DNA of 64,000 nucleotides from Zoogloeaceae bacterium (GTDB taxonomy: Bacteria > Pseudomonadota > Gammaproteobacteria > Burkholderiales > Rhodocyclaceae), in contig JACKLZ010000005.1 of NCBI GenBank assembly GCA_024235675.1, positions 310,001 to 374,000 of the forward strand, given 5' to 3'. The notes under the pieces are model-generated. The model was given only the letters and a program-made list of their open reading frames with translations. It ran no database searches and had not been told where the DNA came from. The position numbers and the translations under genes are program-made. Below are positions 63,986-64,000 of this stretch, in pieces (the first letter of the stretch is position 1; each line of letters opens with the position of its first letter).

Positions 63986-64000
63986 TGAAGCGGTTCTTGG

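Overview
The window is GC-rich chromosomal DNA that looks like a betaproteobacterium, most probably of the Rhodocyclales (Azoarcus/Thauera/Zoogloea relatives). This is inferred from the gene order mnmG-rsmG-parA-parB-atpIBEFHAGDC, the denitrification-type norEF pair, the ubiJ/Tim44/ubiE group and phoBR. No rRNA, tRNA or CRISPR array was seen.

Layout. (1) 1-8706, plus strand: the 3' end of a phage-tail-like gene cluster of extracellular contractile injection system (eCIS) type: an upstream fragment, a baseplate J-like protein, a tail-protein-I-like protein carrying a beta-helix, a DUF6519/beta-helix protein and a small LysM-like protein. (2) 8946-18820, minus strand: a type I restriction-modification island read from a promoter near 18.8 kb: a half-size HsdS, an unknown 110-aa protein, HsdM, RhuM, an 81-aa protein resembling the RhuM C-terminus, full HsdS, DUF3800, HsdR and a YgjP-type metalloprotease. 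Most junctions are 4-base overlaps. A strongly folded element lies between the DUF3800 gene and hsdR. (3) 19.3-27.5 kb: a TonB-dependent receptor of the copper type, divergent from a P-type ATPase / DUF2062 / Kef-like antiporter / universal stress protein operon. (4) 27.6-43 kb: mixed metabolic and transport genes (GNAT, a hydrolase with a PEP-CTERM-like tail, BCCT transporter, signal peptidase I, YoaK/DUF1275, SLC13 permease, PHB depolymerase-like protein, thiol peroxidase, DMT exporter, DUF481, DUF1330, norEF, DUF3179). A decayed duplicate of the start of lepB lies 1.6 kb from the intact gene. (5) 43.1-54.5 kb: core block mnmG-rsmG-parAB and the complete F1Fo ATP synthase operon, with a recognisable promoter before atpI and a strong hairpin terminator after atpC. 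(6) 54.5-62.4 kb: ubiJ, a Tim44-like protein, ubiE and DUF971 on the minus strand; phoB (with a Pho box) and phoR on the plus strand; then a large unknown protein with a PilZ-like C-terminal half, a HIT protein and a class II glutamine amidotransferase. (7) 62.5-64 kb: a DUF6538-type tyrosine recombinase at the right edge, probably the border of a mobile element lying mostly outside the window.

The genes of greatest interest are the two accessory blocks: the injection-system tail-tip genes with two consecutive beta-helix proteins, and the restriction island with its extra half-size specificity protein, RhuM-tail paralogue, uncharacterised 110-aa protein and folded intergenic element. The core block is conventional and anchors the taxonomic inference. 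All functions are assigned by reading motifs and gene order; no database search was run.
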